In this document: piece after piece, positions 1-7,098 of the stretch
Layout: every line of letters starts with the position of its first letter
Numbering within the stretch: position 1 is the first letter of the stretch
From: an uncultured Lachnospiraceae bacterium
Lineage (GTDB): Bacteria > Bacillota > Clostridia > Lachnospirales > Lachnospiraceae
Length of the DNA stretch: 64,000 nucleotides
Direction of reading: 5' to 3'
Assembly (NCBI GenBank): GCA_947628225.1
Contig: CANQYY010000007.1
Coordinates: forward strand, 52,779-116,778
Translations under genes and position numbers: made by a program
The notes under the pieces: generated by a model
Told to the model about the DNA's origin: nothing
Database searches by the model: none
Seen by the model: the letters and a program-made list of their open reading frames with translations, nothing else

Positions 1-196
1 AGAAAAAACAGACGCCGGCTGCGATACAGGAAATACCGCCGGATATGGCGGCGATCCAATGTATTTTCGTCCAGATGTCAGGGTACTGTATGGTATCGTC
101 TACCCGGTATCCAACGATTGAATTAGGATGATTCCGTACAGCAAAATTAAGAACAGAAACGACAATAGATAAAATAAAAATTATCATTGTAAGCAT
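1..196 (-). CDS. SdpI-like small membrane protein, cut by the left window edge
   Basis: The reverse strand encodes at least 65 residues from an ATG at 194-196, preceded at good spacing by GGAGGG (203-208). The first 20 residues form a hydrophobic helix. They are followed by an N-H-P-N-S..GYR segment and a second hydrophobic helix rich in Ile, Ala and Gly. The helix, 'PNS..GYR', 'W' and helix order resembles the small SdpI/YhfL-type membrane proteins, which in Bacillus include the immunity protein against the SdpC toxin. The C-terminal part lies outside the window, so the family call is tentative. It is divergent from rplM. Confidence 0.55.
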   Translation of the reverse strand, partial: MLTMIIFILSIVVSVLNFAVRNHPNSIVGYRVDDTIQYPDIWTKIHWIAAISGGISCIAAGVCFF

Positions 197-280
197 ATTT
201 TTCCCTCCTTTTTTGTTTTTGTTACTTGATTATAACGCAAAAGGAAAGGGATTTCAAGAAAAGTTAAGGAGCAAAAATTG

Positions 281-309
281 TTGACATATTATACAAAATA
301 TTATATAAT
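281..309 (+). promoter_or_regulatory. Sigma-A promoter of rplM-rpsI
   Basis: A perfect TTGACA (281-286) and perfect TATAAT (304-309) are separated by exactly 17 bases, as expected for a strong ribosomal-protein promoter. Confidence 0.9.
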
Positions 310-325
310 ATGATACTGTGACTTG

Positions 326-362
326 AAAAATATCGGATCCAATGCCCCGGAACGATATTTTG
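326..362 (+). promoter_or_regulatory. Hairpin in the rplM leader, possible L13 autoregulatory leader
   Basis: AAAATATCG (327-335) and CGATATTTT (353-361) form a perfect 9-bp stem with a 17-base loop, between the promoter and the rplM ribosome-binding site. Firmicutes rplM transcripts are known to carry an L13 leader structure bound by the ribosomal protein. Position and shape fit, but the consensus was not checked. Confidence 0.5.
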
Positions 363-424
363 ACAGAATGAAAATAGTAATAGTGTCAGCTTGCTGATTA
401 ATGGAAATAAGGAGGATTCCAAGG

Positions 425-853
425 ATGAAAAGTTTTATGGCAAATCCATCCAATGTGGAAAGGAAATGGTATGTTGTAGACGCAGAGGGAAAAACCTTAG
501 GACGTCTGGCATCCGAAATTGCTAATGTATTAAGAGGAAAAAAGAAACCTATTTATACACCTCATATTGACACTGGCGATTATGTTATTGTTGTTAATGC
601 AGAAAAAGTTAAGACCACCGGTAAAAAAACAGAGCAGAAGATTTACTATCATCACTCCGAATATGTCGGTGGAATGAAAGAAACGACGTTAAAGGAAATG
701 ATGAAAAAGAAACCGGAATTTGTTATTACTCACGCAGTAAAAGGGATGCTCCCGAAAGGGCCTTTGGGACGTCAGATGCTGAAGAAGCTGCATGTATATG
801 CAGGACCGGAGCATAACCACGCTGCACAGAAGCCGGAAACATTAGAATTTTAA
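425..853 (+). CDS. rplM: 50S ribosomal protein L13
   Basis: This 142-residue protein carries the full L13 signature, including '[20 protein letters not shown]', the central '[14 protein letters not shown]' motif and the C-terminal '[17 protein letters not shown]'. L13 is an early assembly protein of the large ribosomal subunit. The start is the ATG at 425, because AAGGAGG (409-415) sits nine bases before it; an upstream in-frame ATG at 401 precedes that site and is unlikely. It forms an operon with rpsI, 25 bases downstream, driven by the promoter at 281-309. Confidence 0.98.
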   Translation: MKSFMANPSNVERKWYVVDAEGKTLGRLASEIANVLRGKKKPIYTPHIDTGDYVIVVNAEKVKTTGKKTEQKIYYHHSEYVGGMKETTLKEMMKKKPEFVITHAVKGMLPKGPLGRQMLKKLHVYAGPEHNHAAQKPETLEF

Positions 854-878
854 AAGGTTTTAGAAAGGAGAAATAACA

Positions 879-1271
879 TTGGCTAGTTCAACATTTTATG
901 GAACAGGTAGAAGAAAATCCAGTATTGCCCGTGTTTATCTTACCCCGGGCAGCGGTAAAGTTACCATTAATAAAAAAGACATGGATGAATACTTTGGTCT
1001 TGAAACATTAAAGATTATTGTTCGCCAGCCTTTAGAGGCTACTAACACGGCGGACAAATATGACGTTAAAGTAACGGTTCACGGCGGCGGTTTTACCGGA
1101 CAGGCAGGAGCTATCCGCCACGGTATTGCCCGCGCGCTGAATAAGGCGGACGAGGACTTCAGACCGGTCTTGAAAAAGGCAGGATTCTTAACCCGTGATT
1201 CACGAATGAAAGAGAGAAAGAAGTATGGTTTGAAAAAGGCACGTCGCGCGCCTCAGTTCTCGAAGAGATAA
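879..1271 (+). CDS. rpsI: 30S ribosomal protein S9, TTG start
   Basis: The 130-residue product has the S9 features: N-terminal '[15 protein letters not shown]', central '[21 protein letters not shown]', and the basic C-terminus ending in 'QFSKR', which reaches into the ribosomal P site. The start codon is TTG at 879, supported by AAAGGAG (864-870) and by family length. It is the second gene of the rplM operon and is followed by a terminator. The 3' end of rpsI is a known target for tyrosine integrases of integrative elements in Firmicutes, which fits the integrase relic just downstream. Confidence 0.98.
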   Translation: MASSTFYGTGRRKSSIARVYLTPGSGKVTINKKDMDEYFGLETLKIIVRQPLEATNTADKYDVKVTVHGGGFTGQAGAIRHGIARALNKADEDFRPVLKKAGFLTRDSRMKERKKYGLKKARRAPQFSKR

Positions 1272-1411
1272 TTATTTGGAAAATTTTCGATTTGTAAAAA
1301 TCAGGAAAAACCCGATATTACAAGGGTTACAGAGATTGCGGAATGTTGTTGGATGTGCTTCGTTTTAAACGGTATGCAACATACATGTAACACGAATATC
1401 AATGTATGTAT

Positions 1412-1458
1412 AGGACATTTTTCAGTAAGGAATTACTGGAAAGTGTCCTTTTGTTTTA
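1412..1458 (+). terminator. Rho-independent terminator of rplM-rpsI
   Basis: Arms at 1412-1428 (AGGACA..TTCAGTAA) and 1433-1449 (TTACTG..GTGTCCT) pair around a four-base loop and are followed by TTTGTTTT. The downstream arm runs up to the 3' end of the integrase relic on the other strand. Confidence 0.85.
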
Positions 1459-1647
1459 AATCTTGTTAATTGCATTTACAAGCCCCTTAACATCAAAGAG
1501 GATATATACTTTCCCGCTTAAAGTCATTGCACCGGAGTGTCCCACAATCTTCTTGATAATCGTCTGATCGACACCGGCTTCTGCTAACATGGAGATACAT
1601 GTATGTCTGCAGCAATGTGGTGTGCGGTCAATCATAAATTGCTCCAT
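1456..1647 (-). pseudogene. C-terminal remnant of a tyrosine recombinase (integrase)
   Basis: Only about 63 residues remain of an enzyme normally near 350-400. The visible part includes the catalytic 'HCCRHT' box (HxxR), 'IVGHSGAMTL' (the second conserved His) and a Tyr in 'KVYILFD' at the nucleophile position. The N-terminal DNA-binding domains and the first catalytic Arg are missing, and the sequence upstream no longer encodes them. Its end abuts the rpsI terminator, which is where an integrase of an element inserted at rpsI would lie. It is best read as debris of a degraded integrative element that probably brought in the restriction-modification genes. Confidence 0.8.
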
Positions 1648-1720
1648 TGGTGGATGGACATTTCTTTGGAATAGTCCTCAATATAAATTACTTAAGTTAG
1701 GGAAAATATCAATTAAAAAA

Positions 1721-1732
1721 GAACATATGTTC
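1721..1732. promoter_or_regulatory. Perfect palindrome matching a Gram-positive LexA (SOS) box
   Basis: GAACATATGTTC is a perfect 12-base palindrome and matches the GAAC-N4-GTTC core of the Firmicutes LexA box. It ends 11 bases before the -35 element of the promoter at 1744-1772, so LexA bound here could affect that promoter. Binding is inferred. Confidence 0.6.
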
Positions 1733-1743
1733 ACAAAAAGTCC

Positions 1744-1772
1744 TTGCAATTGTTTAGATAAATGAATATAAT
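1744..1772 (+). promoter_or_regulatory. Promoter in front of the restriction-modification island
   Basis: TTGCAA (1744-1749), a 17-base spacer and TATAAT (1767-1772). It is the only strong promoter seen before the broken small gene at 1799 and the four-gene operon starting at 1945. Confidence 0.75.
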
Positions 1773-1798
1773 AGAATATAAGAATAAGGAGGCTTAAT

Positions 1799-1934
1799 AT
1801 GAACTATGTAACAACGATAGAGATGTCTGAAATATAAGGAATATCATGTTGTAAAAAAGAGAAAAACTTGGTTAATTCCGAAAGATGCAGAGAAGCCTAC
1901 AGATAAAAGAAAAAATGATGCAAGTGCATTGTAG
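1799..1934 (+). pseudogene. Broken excisionase-like or HTH DNA-binding protein of a mobile element
   Basis: The ATG at 1799 has a perfect AAGGAGG (1786-1792) and reads M-N-Y-V-T-T-I-E-M-S-E before a stop after 12 codons. In another frame the sequence continues to the TAG at 1932-1934 with 'VVKKRKTWLIPKDAEKPTDK'. The two ends look like the start ('MNY.TT.EASEKW') and end ('GKTWLIPKDAEKP') of small helix-turn-helix proteins carried by Clostridia integrative elements. The middle, about 20 codons with the recognition helix, is lost. The ribosome-binding site of the first nuclease gene overlaps its end. Confidence 0.7.
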
Positions 1935-1944
1935 GAGGAATACT

Positions 1945-3096
1945 GTGAGCAACACGAAGAAAAGACGAGATGTAGAAGTATATGAGAATTATTGGAAGTT
2001 TACTGCAGCTCATTTAGATATTACAGGAACCAAATTTAATAATTGCCTTAATATAATTGTGCATTTCATAGATAAAAATAAAGAGGCCTTGGATGAGAAT
2101 GCACAAAATGGTAGTAATTTCTCTGATTCAGAGCTTTATAAGAAGCTTCAACAACAAATTGTGGATATATCTGGTTTCAAGGGTAGCGATGCTACATTAT
2201 CAGCCAGAAAAGCGATTAATCAATTTGTTAAGATAGGTTTTGTTTATCCATTATTAGTGGGATACCACCCATTGGTAAAGTCGTTTATTCTTGAATCGAA
2301 TAAAGAAAAGAAGGAGATTATCTTTTCCAAGATATTTTATGAATGTTCATCATTGGCCTCTGATGTCACATTAGACCATAGAGATTTAAAACATGTTAAT
2401 TTCTTGTTGAAAACACTTGATAAAAACGGTTCTCTTAATAAAAATGATATTATAGCATTGATGGTTACTGATATATCAAATTATAGTGTTGGATACCTTA
2501 CAAGAAACGAATTGGATATGCAGTATCAGTATGCTAAGATTTGCGGATTTGATGAAAGAAAATATAATCAGATAGCACATTTAATAGGATATTTGAGGCG
2601 TTTTGTCGACCTGAAATATGATAAGAATGAGGAAAGATTTTGGTTTGCAAATGATCCACTGATTGCAAATAAGGATTTTGATGAGTCTTTTGCTCGAGAT
2701 GGTGTAAAGCATAGAATTTATAAAAAAGAATTGAAGGAAGAATCAAAGGTAATTTATGGAGAGGTTGTTTGTTATTTGGATAAGAAACCATATAAATCAT
2801 TAATTGCCTCACATATTAAACCTTGCGTGGATTGCTTGAAAGAATATAGAGAAGACCAAGCGTATGATGTGAATAACGGGCTATTGTTGAGTCCAACAGC
2901 AGATTCCTATTTTGATAAGAAAGATATATCATTTGCGGATGATGGTACAGTATTAGTTGGAAAAAATGTTGCTGAGGTAGTACGTGCAGATTTTGAGAAA
3001 ATGAGGCTTGATGAAAGTATTTTGAACGAACGAAGAAAAGGATATTTAGAATATCATAGACGATTGTTTGAACAGAAAAATGGAGGAAACAAGTAA
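1945..3096 (+). CDS. HNH restriction endonuclease, first of two paralogous subunits
   Basis: The 383-residue protein starts at GTG 1945, because AGGAGG (1933-1938) lies six bases before it. The C-terminal domain has an HNH_2-type nuclease motif: 'ASHIKP' (catalytic His about residue 290), then 'NNGLLLSP' near 310 and 'D.YFDKKDISFADDG'. The N-terminal 270 residues are helical and probably recognise DNA, but match no domain I can name. It aligns along its whole length with the protein at 5092-6198. Its stop codon overlaps the methyltransferase start (TAATG). Context makes it the cleavage subunit of a type II restriction system. AT-rich codon use differs from the flanking chromosome. Confidence 0.85.
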   Translation: MSNTKKRRDVEVYENYWKFTAAHLDITGTKFNNCLNIIVHFIDKNKEALDENAQNGSNFSDSELYKKLQQQIVDISGFKGSDATLSARKAINQFVKIGFVYPLLVGYHPLVKSFILESNKEKKEIIFSKIFYECSSLASDVTLDHRDLKHVNFLLKTLDKNGSLNKNDIIALMVTDISNYSVGYLTRNELDMQYQYAKICGFDERKYNQIAHLIGYLRRFVDLKYDKNEERFWFANDPLIANKDFDESFARDGVKHRIYKKELKEESKVIYGEVVCYLDKKPYKSLIASHIKPCVDCLKEYREDQAYDVNNGLLLSPTADSYFDKKDISFADDGTVLVGKNVAEVVRADFEKMRLDESILNERRKGYLEYHRRLFEQKNGGNK

Positions 3097-4142
3097 TGGC
3101 ATATAAATACATAGATTTGTTTTGTGGTGCGGGAGGATTATCGTTAGGTTTTGATAATGCTTGTTTTGAAAATGTTTTTGCGGTAGAATTGAATCCAGAT
3201 TTTGCCAAAACATATACACGAAATTTTCCGAAGCACAATTTGATTGTTGATGATATAAGGAATATTGATGATAACAAGATTGAGGAACTTGTAGGAGATA
3301 ATAAAGTTGATGTAATTATAGGTGGCCCACCTTGTCAGGGTTTTTCAATAGCGGGAAATATCGGCAGAACATTTATTGATGATGAAAGAAATAGGCTGTT
3401 TAAGGAGTTTGTGCGTTTTGTGACATGTGTGCAACCGAAGATGTTTGTTATGGAGAATGTGGCTGCGATGGCAACGCATTTGAAGGGAAAAACTATAAAA
3501 ACTATTGTAGAAGCTTTTGAAAATGCCGGATGTGGATATAAGGTAAAATATGAAGTTTTGAATAGTGTAAATTATGGAATCGCACAAGAAAGAAGAAGGA
3601 TAGTGGTTGTCGGTATTAGAAGTGATATAGATTCAGAGTTTTCATATCCTGCAAAAACTGAAGAAATATTTACAATTAAAGATGTTATTGATGATTTACC
3701 AAAGCTGGAAAGTGGTCAAAAAAGCGAAATTCCAAATCATGCGGCTATGCAACACAGCGCACAGATGTTGGAAAAGATGAGCTATGTCAAAGATGGTGGG
3801 GATCGTATGGATATTCCGGAAGAATTAAGACCAAAGTCAGGTGATATTAGAAAATATATCAGATACGATAGCACCAAGCCATCAGTGTGCGTAACGGGCG
3901 ATATGAGAAAGATTTTTCATTATGAACAGAATAGAGCGTTGACCGCGAGAGAACTTGCACGTATACAGTCATTTCCAGATGATTTCATTTTTGAAGGTGC
4001 ATCTATTCAAGTTCAACAACAGATAGGCAATGCTGTGCCACCAAAGTTGGCATATCAGATTGCTTTGCAGGTAGAGGAGGCACTGGATAATGGCAAAGTA
4101 TCCGAAGATAAACTATATAGGAAACAAAGAGAAGTTAGTTAA
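3096..4142 (+). CDS. DNA (cytosine-5) methyltransferase of the restriction system
   Basis: This 348-residue enzyme transfers a methyl group from S-adenosylmethionine to cytosine C5. All key motifs are present in order: 'DLFCGAGGLS' (residues 7-16), 'GGPPCQGFS' with catalytic Cys80, 'MENV' (119-122), 'QERRR' (164-168), and the C-terminal 'ARIQSFPDDF' and 'QQIGNAVPP' motifs. The target recognition region lies between about 180 and 285. The start overlaps the previous stop (TAATG), and the end overlaps the adenine methyltransferase by 53 bases. It should protect one strand of the recognition site. Confidence 0.97.
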   Translation: MAYKYIDLFCGAGGLSLGFDNACFENVFAVELNPDFAKTYTRNFPKHNLIVDDIRNIDDNKIEELVGDNKVDVIIGGPPCQGFSIAGNIGRTFIDDERNRLFKEFVRFVTCVQPKMFVMENVAAMATHLKGKTIKTIVEAFENAGCGYKVKYEVLNSVNYGIAQERRRIVVVGIRSDIDSEFSYPAKTEEIFTIKDVIDDLPKLESGQKSEIPNHAAMQHSAQMLEKMSYVKDGGDRMDIPEELRPKSGDIRKYIRYDSTKPSVCVTGDMRKIFHYEQNRALTARELARIQSFPDDFIFEGASIQVQQQIGNAVPPKLAYQIALQVEEALDNGKVSEDKLYRKQREVS

Positions 4143-5091
4143 TTGGATAATAGAAGAGATGCCGGTAAAAAGTGGTACTGTATTAGATATATTTGCTGGT
4201 GGATGCTCTGTATCCTATGCATTAAAGGATAGCGGATATTCGGTTATTGCAAATGACATATTGTATGCGGATTATGTCATAGCTAAAGCATTAATAGAGA
4301 ATTCACACACGAAATTATCGGTAAGTGTATTTGATAAGAAGATAAGTGAAAAAAGGATAGAAGAATTAGCAGAGAAATTTGCATTTCTCGCAGATTGTTT
4401 GTACTATCCGGAAGAAGTGTTGGAATTAAGTAGATTAGTTGGGATTGCAGAAAAATTAAAAGGCTCAGAGAAGTATATGATGCTTGCGTTGATTCGTAGA
4501 GCGATGATAAGAAAACTTCCGTATTCTAGGATGAATGTGCCTTGGGAACAGATTCAGAAGCTACGCAATGAAGACTACAGCTATATGAAATATAAACGGA
4601 AAAGAGCATACCATAATCAAACATTTGAAAGTCATATGCGAGAGAATATTGATGCATACAATGAAGCTATTTTCGATAAAGAAGAATGTAAGGTATATAA
4701 CTGTGATGCATTTGACATGGTTAAAAAAATAGATTTTGTAGATGTGGTCTATATGGATCCGCCATATCCATCAACAATGAATAATTATGATGCATTCTAT
4801 GGCATGTTTGATGAAATGTTTGACAAGAAGAGAAAACATACTGATTATACACAGAAGACAAATTTTCTTGATAATATGGACAAGCTGATAAAGAAATTTG
4901 TAGGAAAGACACAGTACATAGTATTAAGTCAAAATACACGCAGTCAGCCTGGACCGGGCGAGATTGAAGAGATGCTTAAGAAGTATGGAAAAGTCACAAT
5001 TAAGGAGAAAAAGCATAACTATCAGGTAACAGGTAAAGAAAATAAGAATACAAGCAAGGAATTATTATTTATCCTTGAGATGGAGATGTAA
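4090..5091 (+). CDS. DNA adenine (N6) methyltransferase, D12 class
   Basis: The 333-residue protein shows the alpha-class order: 'KINYIGNKEKL' near the N-terminus, the SAM-binding 'VLDIFAGGCS' at 31-40 and the catalytic 'DPPY' at 223-226. It belongs to the Dam/D12 group. The ATG at 4090 has GAGGAGG (4074-4080) in front of it, inside the cytosine methyltransferase gene, so the two genes overlap by 53 bases. The stop TAA is followed at once by the ATG of the second nuclease. A C5 plus an N6A enzyme in one system suggests an asymmetric recognition site, each enzyme marking one strand, as known for HphI. Confidence 0.95.
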   Translation: MAKYPKINYIGNKEKLVNWIIEEMPVKSGTVLDIFAGGCSVSYALKDSGYSVIANDILYADYVIAKALIENSHTKLSVSVFDKKISEKRIEELAEKFAFLADCLYYPEEVLELSRLVGIAEKLKGSEKYMMLALIRRAMIRKLPYSRMNVPWEQIQKLRNEDYSYMKYKRKRAYHNQTFESHMRENIDAYNEAIFDKEECKVYNCDAFDMVKKIDFVDVVYMDPPYPSTMNNYDAFYGMFDEMFDKKRKHTDYTQKTNFLDNMDKLIKKFVGKTQYIVLSQNTRSQPGPGEIEEMLKKYGKVTIKEKKHNYQVTGKENKNTSKELLFILEMEM

Positions 5092-6198
5092 ATGGGAGCA
5101 GATAATACAAAGAAAGCGAAAGAACAACAGTATGATTCTTATTGGAAACTTACTGTCGAATACTCAGATATTCATGGTACGCTGTTTAATAATGTATTGG
5201 ATTTAATAGTAAAGTTTATTGATAAGCATAGATTGGCAAGTGTTGATTGTACAGCAGAGTTAAATAAAAAGTTACAGGGTATTATCAATAAAATAAACCC
5301 GAAAGCGGATATGGGTTCTGTAAGAAAATCTATCAATCAATTTATCAAGCTTGGCTTTGTTAATCCAGGATACAAGGGATATCATTTGTTAACTAAGAAG
5401 TATTTAGCATGTAAGGGCGAAAAGGAAAGAGAATTAATTTTCACACGGATTTTTTATGAATGTGGTAGCTTAAATTCCTCGTATACAAATGATTGTACCG
5501 ATCATAAAGAGGTCAACTTTTTGTTGAAAACATTGGCATATAATGGGCAGTTGACAAAAAATGATTTGATGGGGCTGATGGTTACAGATGTTGCAAAATA
5601 TAAAAGGGGGTATTTGCTGCCGGAAGAATTAGAGTCACAATATCAGTATGCGTTGTCAATAAACTTCGATGAGAATAAGTATAATCAGATTGAATATTTG
5701 ATTGGTTTCCTGAAGTATATGCCAGAGCTCTCATATGAAAATAGTATATTGAAATTTGAAGATAATAAGTCTGTTGTGGCAGGAACAGATGTTGTAAGTG
5801 TAAAACGTGACCCTATTCTTATGCGTATATACAGGAAACTGTTATTTGAGGAATCGATGTCTGTTTATGACAGCCTCATTTGTTATGCGTGTCATTTGCC
5901 ATGGAAAGGACTTGTTGCATCACATATAAAACCTCTGGCAACTTGTATTAAACAGCAAAAAATGCAAGAGGCATATGACAAGAATAATGGGTTGTTACTT
6001 AGTCCCAATATAGATGCATACTTTGATAAGTTTGATATTACCTTTGATGATGATGGAAGTATTATTCTTGGGAAGAACATTCCGCAGGAGATAAAAGATG
6101 TTATTAAAGGCTATAAGATAGACAAGGATGTTTTAAATGACGAGAGAAAGAAATATTTACAGTATCATAGGAGTTTTTTTGATGCTAAAAATGTGTAG
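5092..6198 (+). CDS. HNH restriction endonuclease, second paralogous subunit
   Basis: The 368-residue protein begins on the base after the stop of the adenine methyltransferase. It is a full-length relative of the nuclease at 1945-3096, sharing 'FYECGSL', 'VNFLLKTL', 'LMVTD', 'YQYA', 'KYNQI', and the HNH block 'ASHIKP' (His about 278), 'NNGLLLSP' and 'YFDKFDI.FDDDG'. The nuclease residues look intact in both copies. The copies differ most between the conserved blocks, especially around residues 50-75 and 220-250, so they are old duplicates. They may form a heterodimer in which each subunit cuts one strand, as in BbvCI or BtsI, but this is inference. Confidence 0.85.
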   Translation: MGADNTKKAKEQQYDSYWKLTVEYSDIHGTLFNNVLDLIVKFIDKHRLASVDCTAELNKKLQGIINKINPKADMGSVRKSINQFIKLGFVNPGYKGYHLLTKKYLACKGEKERELIFTRIFYECGSLNSSYTNDCTDHKEVNFLLKTLAYNGQLTKNDLMGLMVTDVAKYKRGYLLPEELESQYQYALSINFDENKYNQIEYLIGFLKYMPELSYENSILKFEDNKSVVAGTDVVSVKRDPILMRIYRKLLFEESMSVYDSLICYACHLPWKGLVASHIKPLATCIKQQKMQEAYDKNNGLLLSPNIDAYFDKFDITFDDDGSIILGKNIPQEIKDVIKGYKIDKDVLNDERKKYLQYHRSFFDAKNV

Positions 6199-6315
6199 TC
6201 TGGAAGATGTTATAAACAGACACTATATAGAGATGCGGATATTTTCATCGAGGCCGATCTCAACGCAGTCGGTTTCAGGGTTATACATTGTAAAGATTAT
6301 TTTAGCCATAAGTAG
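6199..6315 (+). pseudogene. Possible gene relic in frame after the second nuclease
   Basis: Past the nuclease stop the same frame stays open for 38 codons and reads like real protein, including 'DADIFIEADLNAVGF' and 'VIHCKDYFSHK', before TAG at 6313-6315. There is no start codon or ribosome-binding site. It could be the tail of a further island gene lost by deletion, or chance. I cannot assign a family. Confidence 0.3.
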
Positions 6316-6381
6316 TTCTTTTCGATTAACACTGCGACTATGACTATAGTAAAAGAGATAAAGAAGAATCGAGGTGTTTAT

Positions 6382-6906
6382 ATGAAGAAGTTGGAAGAAT
6401 ACATAAGGAGCATACCGGATTTTCCTGAGGAGGGAATCATTTTTCGCGATATTACTACGGTATTACAGGATGCGGAGGGATTAAAATTAGCGATTGATTC
6501 CATGATCGAATGTCTGAAGGACATAGACTTTGATGTGATAGTGGGAACAGAATCCAGAGGCTTCATCTTTGGCGTGCCGATTGCCTATGCCATGGGAAAG
6601 CCTTTTATTCCCTGCCGTAAAAAAGGAAAGCTTCCCTGTGAAACAGTGACCGAGGAATATGATTTGGAATATGGCAGCGCGGCGATAGAATTGCATCGTG
6701 ATTCCATTCAAAAGGGACAAAAGGTAGTGATTGTAGACGATCTGATTGCCACCGGCGGTACGGTAAAGGCATGTGTAAAATTAGTAGAACGGCTGGGAGG
6801 CGAGGTCGTTAAGGTTCTGTTTTTGATGGAGCTGGCAGGGCTGAAGGGCAGGGAACAACTGTCAGGCTATGATATTTCTTCCCTGATTATTTATGAAGGC
6901 AAATAG
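6382..6906 (+). CDS. apt: Adenine phosphoribosyltransferase
   Basis: The 174-residue protein makes AMP from adenine and PRPP in purine salvage. It has the family opening 'IPDFPEEGIIFRDITTVL' and the PRPP-binding motif 'VVIVDDLIATGGT' at 115-127, and the length is typical. I place the start at ATG 6382, preceded by GAGGTG; the open frame reaches further upstream without a good ribosome-binding site. In many Clostridia apt sits beside relA or recJ; here it stands alone right after the foreign island. Confidence 0.96.
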   Translation: MKKLEEYIRSIPDFPEEGIIFRDITTVLQDAEGLKLAIDSMIECLKDIDFDVIVGTESRGFIFGVPIAYAMGKPFIPCRKKGKLPCETVTEEYDLEYGSAAIELHRDSIQKGQKVVIVDDLIATGGTVKACVKLVERLGGEVVKVLFLMELAGLKGREQLSGYDISSLIIYEGK

Positions 6907-6978
6907 GGTGTATTCCAATAAAAGAATATCTGTTTTTTTCAGGCAGATTTCTTAAAATATACAGGAAGGAGGAAAATC

Positions 6979-7065
6979 ATGACGCCATTGCCACCTCGGC
7001 GGGCGCTGTGCCCCAGTTGGAAAGTCTTACCTGATTGCAGTAAAAAAAGAGCGCTATCCCCTTAA
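6979..7065 (+). other. 28-codon open frame with a perfect ribosome-binding site, possible gene relic
   Basis: AAGGAGG (6966-6972) lies six bases before ATG 6979, but the frame ends after 28 codons inside the terminator hairpin. A second frame over the same bases reads 'ENHDAIATSAGAVPQLESLT', which looks more protein-like. This may be the truncated start of a deleted gene. No function can be proposed. Confidence 0.25.
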
Positions 7066-7096
7066 AGCAGATGGCTGGGGAGGGGCGCTCTTTTGT
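7042..7096. terminator. Bidirectional terminator between apt and the FliK-like gene
   Basis: AAAAAGAGCGC and GCGCTCTTTT flank a loop whose CCCC and GGGG runs can also pair. A-rich and T-rich flanks allow it to end both convergent genes. Confidence 0.85.
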
Positions 7097-7098
7097 TG

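Noticed and set aside
1265..6330. Direct-repeat att sites flanking the island
   Set aside because: The rpsI 3' end is not repeated after the second nuclease; only a short TTTTCGATT match (near 1286 and 6320) is shared, too short to count.
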